From contig VXAZ01007530.1 of assembly GCA_013399875.1 (NCBI GenBank), positions 59,998 through 123,997 of the forward strand: a DNA stretch of 64,000 bases. Reading direction: 5' to 3'. The notes below the pieces were generated by a model. That model did no database searches. It worked only from the letters and a program-made list of their open reading frames with translations, and had not been told where the DNA came from. The stretch is from Gymnorhina tibicen (Eukaryota > Chordata > Aves > Passeriformes > Artamidae). Below, piece by piece: positions 52,301 to 64,000 of this stretch. Positions within the stretch are counted from its first letter, which is position 1, and each line of letters opens with the position of its first letter. A program made the position numbers and the translations under genes.

Positions 52301-53185
52301 CTAATTCAAAAGACAGAAAAACAAACTTGTGCAGTTTCTCAAAATTTATAATTAGATTAATATTAGAATAAAATACATATGTATAAAAATTCTATCTACT
52401 CTTTAATGCCCATACAATTTTTGCAGACATAATAGTGGCAAATATACTTCACATTTTTGACCATTCATTTAAAAAATATGCCTAAACAGTGAAACGTTAG
52501 GGAATATGACAGAAACTGGAATGAAAATAAATGACACTATATAAATCACATCTTAAAATTCATACATGCTGGAGTACCTAAATAAAAACTTAGGTTTTAT
52601 GTACTCCATTGTCATCTCTTCAGTTCCAGTCTATGAATGTGATTCTGGCAAAGAAAATGCAGTCTGTGTACTGAAGGTATATTAGAGCTCAGAATGGGTT
52701 TCTGCTAGAACTTCATATTAGCTGTAATTATACTAATAATATTAACATAGCAACATAGCATTAACAAGGTTATACCACGAGTTAGTGACTGGAAAAAAAG
52801 TCTTGAAGCATCATGGTAACTTGTACACTAAAATGTGTGGAAGCTTAGTAACCACTTAGTCATCAACAATTCAGGATAGAAAACCTTTTTTAGTTCAAAC
52901 TGTATTTTAAGCTCATCCCTCCATATCTTTCTTGTGAATTGTATAGGTACTTTTTTTAATCACGTAGTTTCACATGGAAGAACATCTCTTGTAGACTTTG
53001 CTAAGAGCTGAAATAAGAAGTATTGACAGTCTTGGCTGATAAGTATCTGAAAATTGAGATATCATAAAAACTGTTTTGTAATATAGTGCAAAAGTTATAT
53101 TCTCAAGAGCAATGACATATGCATGCCTGTTAATACATGCACAGTCTGTGAGCCTAATCCTGCAGCCTTTACTTGTGGGTCCAGC
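49326..53185. other. Unique AT-rich non-coding stretch
   Basis: No gene or repeat family recognised. Confidence 0.5.
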
Positions 53186-53187
53186 TT

Positions 53188-53372
53188 TGTTATGGAATGA
53201 TAGAATTGTTAAGGTTGGAAAAGACCTTTCAGGTCATCAAGTTCAACCGTTAATCCAGCACTGCCAAGTCCATCACTAAACTGTGTCCCCCAGTGCCACA
53301 TGTCTTTAAATACCTCCAGGGACAGTGACTCAACACTTCTTTTGGCAGCCTGTTCCTGTGCTTGACATATGT
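53188..53372 (-). mobile_element. CR1 3' tail, antisense
   Basis: 'tagaattgttaaggttggaa', 'aagacctttcaggtcatcaa', 'cagcactgccaagtccatca' and 'gtctttaaatacctccaggg' identify an antisense CR1 3' end, lost beyond about 53372. Confidence 0.9.
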
Positions 53373-56300
53373 ACACCATATTTCTAAAATGTCCCATTTT
53401 TCATAGTTGTGATAGAAATAAAAATTGAAATCTTGGTAGGCAATGAGAGCTGGCAGAGCAGAGGTTAAGGTCACTAGGCTGATTGTGGGCCTCTCTGGAA
53501 GCAGAAAGGACTTGAAATTCTGCAAAACAAGGCCACTGAGTATGGGGCAGTCCAGGCCGACTGCCAGCGCTTGTATGATAGTGACTAAATGTGATAATGC
53601 TGAATTAAAACAGTTCTTGATGTGGAGGCAGGTTCACTGGTATATAGTATACTGCATTCCAGAATGGCTTAGTAATGGTGACAGTGGGTTTTAGAAAACT
53701 AAATTTAGGAAAATAATAATAAAACAATCCTTGGAATTGAAGCTCGTATATTTCTTTTAACTGCCTCTCTTTGGGAGGGCAGAAGGATGACAGAAAAATT
53801 ATTTGAGAGGAAAGGGTATCTAGTCTCTAGTGTTGCTGTGCCTATTACAGATATAAGAAGTTTCCACTGTTGTAAAAAACATGGGCTCGATACCTTAACA
53901 GCACATATCCTATAGTTACCACTGTTACTGGGGCTATTAAAAACTGACAGGTGATGTGAAATTATAAAATATTAGATTAATTAAATGAGCTTGGCAAATG
54001 CCCTGCCATGTATTTGTACTGCAATTAATAGTAATCTAAAACAAAGGTAATTAAGGGATGACTAGGGATTTGTCACACCGGCCTTTACACCAGGACCCTG
54101 CCAATTTTTCATGTGTGCATCTTAAGTAAACACAGCAGCATTGAGCTGCAGCCCGCACACCTGGGCAGGAACACTTCTGTAGCCGATAGTGTGATGACTG
54201 ACATGGAGATTAAAATCTCAGCCTCCCCTTAAAGTGTTCCAATATCTTACTTTTTAGAGCACTGACTTAATGCTTTATTAATAGAGCTCTCGTTATTTGG
54301 AAAAGAACATATCGCAAGCTGAGCGTAGGGGGTATTTTCTGGTTGCTGTTTGAACTTGATAACTTTTGTTCCTCCAGGCAAGCTGACTATTGTTCTTTTA
54401 AAATTAAGTGAAACCAGCAGCAGCAGTCAACATTTGTCTCTGAGACAAAAAATAATTAATGAATTTAATTGCAGTGACCATTAGATCCAGTTATATACCA
54501 AAAGGAGCACAGCCCTCCATAAATACATTTCCCAATACTTCATTAATTCAGCAGCATATTAAAAATACTCTTTCACAGTTTATACACTCCCATAGTTATA
54601 GCTGGCAAATATTTTACTTGACCTCGTCAAGTTTTAGCTGTTTTCAGGATTCTGTTTCATTTGAGCATTCTTTGTATAGAAAGAAAATGTTACAAAGTAG
54701 TTGGTTTTCCAGAAAAGAGGCAACTCATTCCTTTTTCAAATAGTCTTGAGCAAAGAACACGTTGCACTTTTTTAGTTTCTAAGTTTGATGAGGAAATAAA
54801 GATCTAATAATTTCTGCCACAGTTTCTCCTTTGAAGTAATTCATTATTTGTATTAGGGATACATAATTAATATTTTCTACTAAATAGAACTACTGATTAT
54901 CATGTTCCCTCTTATGCAGGGTGCCACCTGAACTGGCATTACTCTCAGTCACTTCCTATAGCCTACAGAATAACAGGCATTTTCCTCAGCATGCATTCAC
55001 AGTTTGTTCCTCTTAATTTAATAGTGAGGCTGTATGATAACTGTGCTTAACTTAGGTTTTCTTTTCTCTAAGCAGAATCCTCACTTGTAATTTTGCTTAT
55101 TCTTGCATATAAAAATTATGATACATTTCTGCGTTCAAGTCAGTGCATCAGATTCAGTGCTGACAACACTCATTACCTTTGTTATTAATGATGCTTCAAG
55201 TTTTCCCATGGGCATGAGAATATCTATTTTCCTGAAACATTAAAGGTGAATTCCAGCCTTTATGGCAGCAGAGAGAACCATGCAAATTGAAGTTCCTTAT
55301 CTTTCCCATAACTACGTATGATAGTAAAGTATAATCTTTCTGTATTTCCCCTTTCCATTTTCCCCGTTTCTGTTTCCTTCTTTTAAGTTTTACTTTCTCC
55401 TCTCCTTTCCACCCTCCACCCCCTCCCATTCCCCTCAGGATAGCTGTGTCATTTTTGGAGCCTTGCTTCTGATTTTTAGAAATTTCAGTTCTTTCCCTCC
55501 TCCCTTGCCCTCTGTTGCCACTCCAGAAGGTGTGTACAAAGGTTTGAAGTGGGAGAAAAGAAGGTTGTTGCAACGTCCTGCTTATGTGTGATTTATCAGC
55601 TAATCAGATCATCTTCAACACAAATTTTTGCTCTCTGAAGCGTAAAAGCCTCTCTTAAACATGAACCTTTACAAATGCATCCTTAAAAGTATGTCTTACA
55701 CTTTATTATCCTAGTAAGGTGATAGATTGTTGAATTAAACTATTGCGTGAAAATGTTTATAAATACGGCTTTGTAATCACAGCTTTTCCCACTGAGCAAT
55801 TTCCTTAGTCTTGAAAGCCAGGTCAATACATTTCCAGAGGAGATTCCTGAGGGATGGGAGGCACTTTGCCAGGACGAGACTGACAGCCCTTTGGGGAGCT
55901 GGAGATTTGGGGTCCATAGTTTACTAGCTTCTCATCCTGTCCCTAAAGCAATCCTGCACGACAAAGCAGCAAAATATTTGAATGTGGCTGGGTCTGGCTG
56001 TCAACTGCAGCCTGTAAGGATTGTTCAGTGATATTAAGAGCTGGAGGATACCTCTAGTGGTACATGGTATAATTGGTGATTGTGCAATTTAAAGTTGCCT
56101 TGGGTAACGATAAAGATTGAGGGTTATTATTGGATAAGGAGAATCATTTCATCATTCTCAAAAAGAGTAATTCACATGACTTTTCCTGGGCAGGTTAAAT
56201 TGGAGGGGTATATCTTCCGCAATGGAGAGAAGTGTTTAATTTGAAAGATAGTTCTTTGGGAATATTACTTCCAGTGATTAAAGTCGAGATATAATTCAAA

Positions 56301-59300
56301 TTGCCTGAGTCATGCTTCCATTTTTTTTCCCAAATTATGCTACACTGGTGGGCAGTTAGCAATTATATGGGATCTGTCTCTGTGTTAAATCCAGCAGCTT
56401 GAAATGCTCTAAGGATTTAAAGTGTTGTTGGGAGAAAAGTTGAGAAATGTTAGAATGTGTGACTTGTACCCAGTTGGCTTTAATAATTATTATTAGCTCT
56501 ATTTGCATTACTGCAGCCACTGCTTCCTTTCCAAAATTCAAGGGGAAGGGAGTTGTAGCCCACTGCATGCCCTGACAGCTTTTCATGGCAAAAAGGGGCA
56601 ATGGCATAAAAATAACATTTTCCTTATCTCAGCAAAATGCAGAGGTAAAGTATAGGCAGGCCTGAAGAGTTTTGAGATGCCTGAATGTGACATGAAAAGC
56701 TGTGATTTCACTTAAAATAATGACCTTAAATACACACAATCTGTAATTACTCGATGTAAATTTGTTTTAATAACTGATTTAGTAAAAACTGTGCAGATGA
56801 ATGCTACTCCTGGAAATGAAAGCAATTTAGTTAAAGCAGAGATATTAATCCTTGTTCAACAGAAATTTATTAGCTTGGCAGAGGCTATGTTGCAGCTGGG
56901 GCAAAGAAACCATGTCTCTTACACAGCCTTTTTCCTGAACAAGCTAATCTGACTCTGTAGCAGCTTGGGTTTCTATCAGTGATATTCTACTTAATAGCAT
57001 GTCAGCTGACTTGCAAGTATGTCAAACTGTCATCAAATGCCAATTCATGTTTTATCTTCAACTGTTTGCTTTGCAAGGTCTGCAATTATCTTTTTATAGC
57101 AATTATAGTAACTATCCTTCTATCTAGAATTATTTAAAGTAGTATGTGATGAGCAACAGAGGAGCACACCACATTAAAATAATTCAGAAAGAGGTTGACG
57201 AGTACAGTTTTGGCAAATACTATAGTTTGGGCTTTGTGGATTGTTTTGGTCCAAGAAGGTTAAAGACTGTTAGAACCCCGTAGTCTTTCATGTGAAATGG
57301 CAACATAGCCCATCTCCAGCAGCATCTCAACAACTATTTTTCATCTCTTCTGAGTTTAATCTACTGGAGGATTGGTCATCTGTGACAGATGTCTATTAAT
57401 ACAAAACCCTATGCAGATATTAGCTGGCAAAGATGTTTAGTTCTCCTCCGTACTGAATGTAAAGCATTTTTTCTATCTAGAGAGAGAAAAGATGAAAGTT
57501 AAGGGGGTTTTGGAGCATTTCTGAATAGCAGAGGTTAATAGGCTGGGAGTGTGTGCTTTCCTTATTACTCTTGCTTCTTTCTTCTCATCTACACTCATCA
57601 ATAAATAAATAAGTTAATTAAAAAGCTGTTTCTAAGGGACAAAGTACAGATCCTTAAGACGTATCAAAGTCTCAGTAAAAAATTTAACCACTGGCCTGAA
57701 GAAATACACAGATTTACGGATGGATGAAAGCCCTCAGCTTTGCTGGTTTTTATTATTAGAATGAGCTGCACAAGTTGCAATAATAAATGAAAGGTGTATC
57801 TCTCCGCCAGAAGCTGTTAAACAAGTGGGCCCATGGCAAGGCCTATTATGCAGAAAACATAAGATGAAAATCCTATTTGCAAAAATATCCAAATTTTCAT
57901 ATATATACTTAATCATAATCCTAGTATTTTGGAAATGTTCCAGATCATCAGGATGTGTAGGAAAAAATATTCAGAATCTAATTAAATGCCCATAGGAGAT
58001 TCTATCTGATGTTCAACCAACAGTTAATGAAATGTGTGTGTCTGCATGCAGAAATAAGCATATTATTTAATATTTTAACATATTATTTAATGCATTTTGC
58101 CATGTTTTATTTTTATGACCTCTCTTTTCTGCATTGCAAGCTGCCTGTGACTCTTTTCCTCACCCAGGCGTCCTCTCCTTCTCCTTGTCCATCATGACCT
58201 TTGCTGACCTAACTGCTGGTGGCAATTCTATTCTGAGCTTTCTGCCACAGTCCAAGTTTCTGTGCCAGCAGGTGTATTGGTGATAAGTGCTCCTCTTGTG
58301 AGGTTGGTGTGGATTGTCTTCTGTGTTTGGAGAGTAGGTGGTCAGAGGCTGAATAATGGAGGAGGTGTGCTGTACTTCCAGCTCAGCTGTGTCTGGCACT
58401 TGCTGCTCTCCAGGGCTCACAGCTGGTGAGTGCTCTGCAAGGCAAGCCCGAGCGAGCAGGTGGTGTGGGGCACCAGCCCACTCTGCATCCTCAACTGAAA
58501 AAGAAGGTGGGGAGCTTGCATCAGTGAACGGTCACCTTTGTGTCCTGTGAGAACAAAGCAACATTCTACTAGAAGTAACCAGTTCTGCTTGCAAAATGCA
58601 AGTTGAACTCTGGTGAATGTTTTGTTCGTGGTTGTTCCTTATTTGGCTTATCTACAGGGAATCAATTAAAAATCTTAATTGTGATCAACATAGGTCTTTG
58701 AAAGGGACTTGTGAAAAAGTCCTCATCTCTATCTCTGCACAAATTAATAAAGGAAGTTAAATACTGATTTATTATATATATAATTATTATTATATTCAGT
58801 GGTGTTTACAGACAGGATATGTAGGTGCTCATATTCAAGTACAGCCCAACACTGCAGGTAGCTTTAATGCGGCTGGGTACAGTAATTCACTCAATCCACA
58901 ACAATGCATTTTGTGAAGAGTAAATTAGAAAAGGAAAAATGTTTATTTCTTAACAAGCTTCACTCATCTGAGAATTAAAGATTCACAAAAGCTTAAACTG
59001 TTAAAAAGTATTTTCAGAATTAGTGTTTTCATTGGTCCTTCAGGTGGTCATTCAGGATGTTTAAGACTATGCAATAAATTAAAAATAGCTATGGTGAGCA
59101 GTTGTGGAGAAGTCCTCACTGTTGTTTTCACAGGAGTTAACACATATTCATTAGTAGAAAAATTTAATTTTGCCTGCTTAGTTTTTAAAAAAAAAATAAA
59201 TAAGCACTAGCAATCACAGAAAACAAAGAGTGGGTGATTGGTTCCTATTATTTTTCTTTTTAATATGAACATGAGTCCTACAGCTCTGTGATTCAGTTTC

Positions 59301-60921
59301 ATAATTTCCTCCCATTTAACCTAAGTGGCTGTTTTGGGAAAGATTCCTTTCCTTGAAGAATAGTTCATGTGTGGGTTTAATATGTTCTTGCAGAAATTTA
59401 TTATTGTTTTCTTTTATAATCTTGGCAGAGTTTCAGTAATTATATCTTACTCTCTTTATTTAAACTTTTCCAGGTCTTAAAGTTAACAGTGTTATCACCT
59501 GTTTTAGCAGTCTACTTTCTTCAAACTTTCAGGTATTCTCTTTTAAATGAATTAAATTTGTATTTAAAAATAGAGTTGTGGTTCCTCTGCCTGTATAAAC
59601 AAATTCTGGTCTTCCCATTATTAACAGTCCATCTGCTGTAGATATTTCCAGTACACTGTAATGGGGCTCTTCCTCTTCTCACAGGGGAAGTACAGTTGTC
59701 AGATTGAGGAAAAATCTGTAGAAAGGCAATCCATTGCTAAAAGTGGTACAGGTTATTCTACAGGGTTGAAATTATCTGAAATAGCAAATAGAGTATTTTT
59801 AAATTCCCTCACCTTCCAGTGTTTGTTAGGGGGATGAGGAAACTTCTGGTGCACTTTAGCTCCTCAACCTTTTAGTCATTTCTGATGAGGAAAAAGGGTA
59901 AATAACATAAATATGTAGTGATCATAAATAGGGATAGACTTACACATTTATATAGCTATTTACAAATGGCATGCATATAGAGAACAGACTGACAACAAAG
60001 CTGTTATTAATATAGTTACAATATAGTTTCTGCTGCAAAATTGTCATGGCACCAGCTAGTCTCAAAATAGTATCATAGTTCTAACTCCATCTTTATTAGC
60101 ATGTTACTTTGTCTATAAAATAAAATATCCATCACTTTTCTAATAAAATTCTGGTTTATGTGTGTATGAAATACCTTCTGTTGAGTAAAGTATCAATTAA
60201 GCAGTGAAGTGCAAACTCAAGTAACTTGTTTGAAATTATGCTAATTACCACTCTTAAGGTCTTTATTAGTGCTAAAGTCTTTAGATGTAAACTGAGGGGA
60301 TAAACACTTCATCTTACAGAGAGCACCTTTCACGTGGTACTACCATTAGTTGCTGCTTCCCAAGAGCCAGGGCACTTTGTCTCAAATTCTCCCTTTTCCC
60401 TACATAAATTCTCTCTTCTCTTCATGTTACTGAAATAATACAGAGCTTGTTGGAAACTACCTTACTGCTAATGAGAATATGGCACCTCTTCAAAATGATG
60501 ACCATTGGAAAATGCAAAGTACTTTCAGTCAGAACACTGAAGGAAATAGAATTGCTTGTGTCTGAAAACAAGCATAGGACTTTTTCAGATTTTAAGTAGA
60601 AGCAAAGAAAATTCTGCTCTTCTTTCTGTACCCCAAAATGAAAATGTAGGAAAAATAAGTGAAGGAGGTTTTGGCCACTTTTCTCTATCTCTGTTTCATT
60701 TTTCTTTAAATTTCAGAAAAGCTCTGCAGGAATTTTATATCAAATTTCCATTTTACAGAGGTAGTTGTGACAATATAGAATGCTGCAATGCCAAATACCT
60801 TCTGAAGCCTATGAATTTGTTTACATCAAAAGTCTCACACTGTAGGATTCTGGATGAATTTTACACTTATTGTTTACCTGAGCACAAAGTTTATATATCT
60901 GCACTGTTTTAACCAAACTGA

Positions 60922-60988
60922 TTGTATGTGTATGCAGGTGTATATCTAGGTATGCATACAGACATATGTGTATACATACACACAACAT
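60922..60988. repeat. Alternating TG/TA/CA low-complexity tract
   Basis: Purine-pyrimidine alternating sequence (TGTATGTGTATG ... CATACACACA) that is partly self-complementary. A decayed microsatellite. Confidence 0.7.
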
Positions 60989-61552
60989 AAATAAATCTTT
61001 CTTCCTTAATTAGCATGGACATCCTTAAGGTATTTGAGAAAATAAGGCCTCTTTCTTCAAGAGGAAGAAGCCAGGCTAATGAAGGAAACTTCCTGTTGCA
61101 GTAGCTTGTAAGCCCTTGATTGTGAACAACAGTAACGGACTGCACTTGTTAATCCATTTATTGCAATATTGTCTTGCATCTCTACCCGTGTGACAGCTGA
61201 GAGGCTGGCTCACAAATGACCATTGCAAGGAATTGTGATGTTTGAATATAAATATTTGGAATGTGGAAAGAGAAAGACGGAATAAAATCTGGGGTGGTTT
61301 GAAGGGGGAAAAGTAGAATAAATAGATGTGGGGGTGAATTTTATGGAAAACGTTATGTCAGTGCCCAGATTTTTCCCAAGAAGATGTGTAGGTGGTTTTC
61401 CCAGTCAGACTTGATGAAGAAATGGCAACTATCATGTAAAGAATTATTCTGTACTATAGAGTAATGAACTAAAAGAAGACCATTTCTCATTTTAGGTCAC
61501 TAGATTATGTTGATCTCTGGTATTTATGTTTGATACATGAGTAGATGGAAAC

Positions 61553-61584
61553 GGAAAAAGTTGGTAGAGTCACCAACTTTTTCC
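61553..61584. other. Perfect 13-bp inverted repeat, 6-base loop
   Basis: GGAAAAAGTTGGT (61553-61565) and its exact complement ACCAACTTTTTCC (61572-61584) flank AGAGTC. It would form a compact hairpin in RNA or DNA. On the plus strand the right arm has a T-run, so it resembles a terminator in shape only; nothing nearby suggests that role in a vertebrate genome. Confidence 0.85.
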
Positions 61585-63734
61585 CAGCTCTGTTCTGTTG
61601 GGGTTTTCTTTTGACGATAAATAACAATTTTCTTCCCAGAAAGCCAAGGAATATTTCCTGTCTACGTTAATGTTTAATTAAAAATAACGAGTCAATGTCC
61701 ATGTTTCTACTGCAGTGTGATGTGGCCATTGTTTGAAAGAGTCATGTATGAACAGGGATGTGGAGAAAATAATGGAATAATGCAACAAAGAGAACAAAAC
61801 TGAGATGGCAAATGTTATTACTAAACTTCAGATTCTTCATCTGTGATGCTTAAAATGTGTTTCTTTTACCTTTGTGAGGTGATTTTCGTTTATGTAGTGC
61901 TAATTTTGTAGTCTATATAGCATAGCAGAAGTCACAAGGAGGCCCTAGGTTCTTTAAAATTCTGTCCTGTAGTGCATAACTTATATTTACATGTGAGTGA
62001 TACTGCAGAGATGTTCTGGGCTGAAGCAAATTGCCAAAGTAAAGTTCCATGTTCTCCTCTCGAAAGACCCCACTTCTTTTGGACCTGCAGAAAGCTGTTT
62101 GTCTGTAATGCTGCTGCTGAAGAGCATGCTGAGTCATACAGCACAAATGTAGGCTTTGTCCTCCCATGGCTGTATCAATTATTCTTTCCTCCTGTATTAC
62201 TTAATGATACACCAACTCTTTCCACAAAGTGTGCGTGACTCAGGGCTTCATCGTGCTGTTGCCCCTGAACTATTCTTCTCTTTCTGAATCACAGCTTGGA
62301 GGCTTGGAAAGGACTTGTTAGGGAAGAAGTTTGAGAAGACCACATTGCACTGTACTTGTAATATTAGGTTCAATTCTTAAAATGGCACTTTTGTTTAAAC
62401 AGCTTTGTTATTAATACATTGACAACTTAATCTGGAAATGTTTAGGGCTTCAGCTTTAAAGAAACCAAAGAAGTTCAAAGTTTCTGTTGAACCTCTTTTA
62501 ACCCAAAAAAAGTTCTAGAATTAGATGAAATTAGATGTTTTCCTCATTAGTTGATTGGATTGAGTTCAGAAACACTATGTATTAAGCCTTCCATTCATGA
62601 TTTTTCAGCATTTCTAATTAGAAATAATAAGCTGAAGTGAAATAAAAGAAGAGCTGGATTTTTAAAAATTTTATTTGCAAAGGTTTAGTAAAAACTAATA
62701 ATTAAATACCCCGATAATCCACATTTGCTCTTATCTTAATTTTTGGGTGTTTGAATGGCAAGCTGTTTTCTGGAGTTTTTTTAGCTTTTCTTCTATCAAC
62801 AAATAAATTTAGAAAGTAATCTAATGTGAATCACTAAGACTTTCAAATAAGATATATGAAATTTGTGAAACAGCCTACATAGCCTACATTGCTCATATGT
62901 TACAAACTATTTTTCTGCAGGTTCTTCTCATCTTGTCCTACAAATTTGCAATGGCTTTAATGTAAGGAGGGGGGGGAAAAAAGATGAAGGCAAGAAAACT
63001 AGCAGTATTGGGGGGTTACTGTCAGTTTAAATGCCAAACCTTTTAACAAAGGGTTTTTCAAAGAATACTGATCAGGTTTTTTATTTTATCTGGTGGTAAG
63101 AGACTCAAAGCTTCAGGGTCTAAACCCAACATTAGTGTTGCAACTTTAGTAATAATATACACACAACCTCATTCTTCTGTGTCTTTTTGTTTGGTGGGGT
63201 TTTTAAAATTTTCCTAAATGATAACACACACCTGAAAAAGTATTTGTTATGATCATTCAAATCATAAGAGTCTCTTGCACATCTTTGCAAGGAACTGATA
63301 GAACTAGCATATATTGTGTTTAAAATAGACCTTAAAAACTGAATTTTCCAAGTTTTGCAACCTGGATTCTGGTCAAGATCGTCTCTGTAGCAACGCAGCT
63401 TTGATGTTTCAGGGTCAAACACACAAGACTATATTTTGACAGCAAGGGTGTGTCTGTGATGAGGCTGTACATGATCAAGCTGCTGCTTTGGAACCTCCCT
63501 GTATGTATCTTCACAGAAGTTGGCCCAGAGTCCTTCCTAGACACTATTGGCAGTTTCATGTTGGAGTTGTGTGTAACAGCAGTGTGACCATAGACACATA
63601 AATCATTCTGGATGTCCTCCAGACTGCTTCCAGAACTAGTCAGCTCTAGTCTGGTGTTGATAAATGTGTACAAAGAGGATCCACATGGGGAGCAATGATG
63701 TATGTGGCACCCCTGGACATGATCCTCTGTTGGC

Positions 63735-64000
63735 AGTGTTGGGGAGAATTGGACACAGGACTTGAAGGGATACTAAGTAAGTTTGCAGATGATACAAAAT
63801 TGGAAGGAGCTGTTGACTCCCCCAAAAGCAGGGGCTCCTGAAGAGAGACCTCAAAATATTAAAGAGATGGGCAATCACTACCCATATGAAGTTCAACAAG
63901 GGCAAATGCCATTTTCTGCACCTGGGATACGGCAGCCCTGGTTGTGTGTATGGAAGGAGAGGCTGAAGAGCAGCCTCGTGGAAAGGGACCTGGGGGTCTT
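63735..64000 (+). mobile_element. CR1 LINE RT region, sense, cut by window edge
   Basis: From about 63765 the sense strand encodes [15 protein letters not shown], the CR1 RT catalytic box with both Asp intact. A KFNKGKCHFLHLG-like block follows (about 63890-63930, with an indel), then ERDLGV at the edge. The element continues past 64000. It appears 5'-truncated near 63735. Confidence 0.85.

Larger units (their letters stand above)
53373..63730. other. Long non-coding stretch downstream of METTL15
   Basis: About 10 kb with no recognised gene, CR1 or LTR. The part near 53950-54480 has more even base composition and homeodomain-type TAATTA cores, and could be conserved non-coding DNA. A pyrimidine-rich tract lies near 55330-55440. 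A perfect hairpin lies at 61553-61584. Open frames here lack family features. Confidence 0.45.

Noticed and set aside
55196..55573. 125-codon minus-strand frame rich in Lys, Arg and Gly
   Set aside because: It is the translation of a pyrimidine-rich tract on the plus strand; low-complexity composition explains it.
61553..61584. Intrinsic bacterial-type terminator
   Set aside because: The hairpin plus T-run shape fits, but the context is a vertebrate genome with no gene reading into it.

Overview
This window is nuclear DNA from a bird, probably a passerine. It is AT-rich and low in coding content. It holds about ten CR1 LINE fragments in both orientations, many ending in the avian CR1 3' signature (a 'tggaa..gacctc..ccaacc..attctgtgat' type block). 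It also holds three LTR-like blocks whose sequence resembles endogenous retrovirus LTRs common in passerine genomes. No bacterial-type operons, CRISPR arrays, rRNA or tRNA genes were seen.

The only host gene I can support is the 3' half of METTL15, on the + strand. METTL15 is the mitochondrial 12S rRNA N4-cytidine methyltransferase, the vertebrate counterpart of bacterial RsmH/MraW. Three consecutive coding exons are present: 38186-38377, 40465-40643 and 46357-46802 (the last ending in TAA). All have AG acceptors, the two internal exons have GT donors, and phases agree across both joins. They encode 271 complete codons, roughly the last two thirds of a protein of about 400 residues. The upstream exons with the N-terminal SAM-binding loop were not recognised. 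If they lie left of base 1, then bases 1-38185 are METTL15 intron.

Layout: 1-2810, two divergently oriented CR1 copies and a 128-bp tandem duplication over a CR1 3' end. 4195-5365, a third long CR1. 5690-8710, a block of repeat-like and LTR sequence with one N. 11595-15430, antisense CR1 copies of different ages. 15430-32378, mostly unique intron-like DNA with small CR1 tails. 32384-33627, an antisense solo LTR with a 5-bp target duplication; it contains an N flanked by two identical 161-bp copies, probably an assembly artefact. 38186-46802, the METTL15 exons. About 47000-63700, mostly unique DNA downstream of METTL15 with two CR1 tails and one stretch that looks like conserved non-coding sequence. 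63735-64000, a sense CR1 running off the right edge.

I found no convincing new biological system. The most checkable oddities are the N-flanking duplication, the CR1-junction duplication, two perfect or near-perfect hairpins, and two CRE-like sites that share a 16-bp core 5.6 kb apart.
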